A DNA stretch of 64,000 nt. Source: Saccharibacillus brassicae (GTDB taxonomy: Bacteria; Bacillota; Bacilli; Paenibacillales; Paenibacillaceae). The position numbers and the translations under genes were made by a program. The stretch lies in assembly GCF_006542275.1 (NCBI RefSeq), contig NZ_CP041217.1, positions 558,001-622,000 of the forward strand. The letters are read 5' to 3'. The first letter of the stretch is position 1. Every line of letters begins with the position of its first letter. Under the pieces are notes generated by a model, which was not told the origin of the DNA, searched no databases, and was given only the letters and a program-made list of their open reading frames with translations. Below are positions 62,975 through 64,000 of the stretch, piece by piece.

Positions 62975-63032
62975 CCGTCTGTTTTTTAACCGCTCGCCTG
63001 GGCCCGTCTGCCCGGTTCTGCCTACGGATGCT

Positions 63033-63620
63033 TTACGCCGGGCGCTCGCCGACTGGAATCTCGCGGATAATCCGCGCCGGATTGCCGCCGACGATCACAT
63101 TCGCCGGCACGTCCTTCGTTACGACGGCTCCCGACGCGATGACCGCGTTGTCCCCGATCGTAACGCCGGGATTGATCACCGCGCGGCCTCCGATCCAGAC
63201 GTTATGCCCGATCGTGATCGGCTTGCCCAGCTCCGGTCCCGCGATCCGCTCGTACGGATCGATCGGATGGGTCGCCGTGTACAGGCTGACCCCCGGCGCG
63301 AGCATGCAGTTGTCTCCGATACGGACCTCGCACACGTCGAGAATGGTGCAGTCGAAGTTGGCGTAGAAATTTTCGCCGACGTGAATGTTGGACCCGTAAT
63401 CGACGCGCAGATTGGGCTCAATACCGAAATTGGCGCCTGTCGAACCGAATAGTTCGCGGATGATTTCGGCTCGAAGCGCTTCTTCTTCCTCGGTTGTCGC
63501 GTTATACTGCCGCACGAGCCGGCGGGCGCGATTGCGTTCGTTCGTCAGTTCCTCGTCCCAGGCTTTGTACAGTTCTCCCGCCAGCATTTTTTGTTTTTCC
63601 GTACGCTGCGTCATCTTCAT
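63033..63620 (-). CDS. maa: Maltose O-acetyltransferase-type hexapeptide acetyltransferase
   Basis: The 195-residue protein has the N-terminal Mac motif ([18 protein letters not shown]) and a left-handed beta-helix of hexapeptide repeats ([76 protein letters not shown]). The catalytic His is in YTATHP. It transfers acetyl from acetyl-CoA to sugars such as maltose or glucose in the cytoplasm. Length is normal for the family. The start lies behind GGAAAG. It is convergent with sacA. Confidence 0.92.
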   Translation of the reverse strand: MKMTQRTEKQKMLAGELYKAWDEELTNERNRARRLVRQYNATTEEEEALRAEIIRELFGSTGANFGIEPNLRVDYGSNIHVGENFYANFDCTILDVCEVRIGDNCMLAPGVSLYTATHPIDPYERIAGPELGKPITIGHNVWIGGRAVINPGVTIGDNAVIASGAVVTKDVPANVIVGGNPARIIREIPVGERPA

Positions 63621-63644
63621 ACTTCCTTTCCGCTTTCCGTGATC

Positions 63645-64000
63645 TTAATGTTTGTTTTCTACCAACTTGAACGAATACGACAGACTCTCCAGCGTCATCG
63701 CGATCAGTCCCTGCATATACGGCTCTTCCGGCGTTTTCACAAACGTCAGCTCCGGCATATGTTCGGCCGGAATGACGGTCAGGCAGAGTTCCCGGATCGC
63801 CGGCATATCCGCCGCGTCGACCTGATCGCCCATCAAGGCGATCAGCCGCGGATTCACGATCGCCGCCAGACTCGCCACGGCATGCGCGGCAAGCGGCACG
63901 AACGTTTCTTTGACGTTCAAGCGTTCAAACTGTTCGTCGCGCGACATGCCGAACGGCAGAAACGAGACTTCCCCCGCGAAACGACTCGCGCCGCGGTGAA
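63645..64000 (-). CDS. ROK-family protein (sugar kinase/repressor), C-terminal part
   Basis: The frame is open to the window edge, so the gene begins outside. The visible 117 residues start HRGASRFAGEVSFLPFG, the typical ROK segment after the sugar- and zinc-binding region. The C-terminal fold follows (HAVASLAAIVNPRLIALMGDQV...). ROK proteins are either glucose-type kinases or XylR/NagC-type repressors; the N-terminal part that would decide this is missing. It ends 24 bp before the maa start on the same strand, so the two probably form one transcript. Confidence 0.75.
   Translation of the reverse strand, partial: HRGASRFAGEVSFLPFGMSRDEQFERLNVKETFVPLAAHAVASLAAIVNPRLIALMGDQVDAADMPAIRELCLTVIPAEHMPELTFVKTPEEPYMQGLIAMTLESLSYSFKLVENKH

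Noticed and set aside
1-64000. CRISPR array
   Set aside because: No regularly spaced repeats were found; PKS repeats are domain homologies, not CRISPR repeats.

Overview
The window looks like part of the chromosome of a Gram-positive Paenibacillaceae-type bacterium. Shine-Dalgarno sites are strong (AGGAGG), TTG starts occur, and the pathway carries a LoaP-type NusG paralogue. Composition changes sharply along the window. Positions 1-50 kb hold a moderate-GC biosynthetic gene cluster. Positions 46-57.6 kb are AT-rich with phage-like and decayed mobile DNA. Beyond about 58.8 kb lie high-GC housekeeping-like genes, which suggest a host with a GC-rich chromosome (Saccharibacillus-like; a guess from composition only). 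A tRNA-Val(GAC) sits at the AT-rich/GC-rich border, so the cluster and phage debris are probably acquired DNA.

Region 1 (1-50.5 kb, all minus strand) is a trans-acyltransferase PKS/NRPS cluster. In transcription order it contains: loaP; a leader; a Sfp-type PPTase; a discrete AT-like protein; a MATE exporter; an AsbF-like 3-dehydroshikimate dehydratase; a catechol/caffeoyl-CoA-type O-methyltransferase; six megasynthase reading frames; a UvrA2/DrrC-like ABC protein; a serine-hydrolase-fold protein; and the start of a second discrete AT. The assembly line reads: (C-remnant)-A-ACP-ACP / KS-DH-KR-ACP-KS-DH / KR-ACP-KS-ACP-KS-DH0-KR-ACP-KS0-ACP / GNAT-ACP-TE-KS-KR-ACP-KS-ACP / C-A(Gly)-PCP-KS-DH-KR(first part) / KR(last part)-ACP-KS-ACP-TE. 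No module has an AT, MT or ER domain. A coherent model is a benzoate-type starter (protocatechuate, possibly methylated) loaded by the first A domain, extension by malonyl units supplied in trans, incorporation of one glycine, and TE release. The odd part is a second loading-type unit (GNAT-ACP) joined to an internal TE in mid-line. LoaP, with intrinsic terminators inside the operon, suggests processive antitermination. The UvrA2-like protein suggests self-protection against a DNA-active product.

Region 2 (50.5-52.2 kb) is gene-poor and holds a decayed IS4-type transposase. Region 3 (52.2-57.6 kb) is AT-rich: radC, a truncated XRE gene, a phage major capsid/scaffold pair, an HU-like protein, a headless zinc-ribbon fragment, a small unknown protein, an XRE regulator, a lipoprotein, and then tRNA-Val.

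Region 4 (57.6-64 kb) is host-like: several small hypothetical genes, an SH3/Excalibur lipoprotein, a GC-rich paralogue of the AT-rich small protein at 55.8 kb, a GH32 sucrase (sacA), a maltose O-acetyltransferase, and the end of a ROK-family protein.

Caution: several reading frames break or lack a start codon. The NRPS/PKS junction at 41.4 kb breaks at T8. The KR split at 7.9 kb lies beside G5. A 37-residue membrane protein at 58.6 kb breaks at A7. ATA or ATC stands at ideal start positions at 48.8 and 59.2 kb. Some of these may be consensus errors rather than biology.
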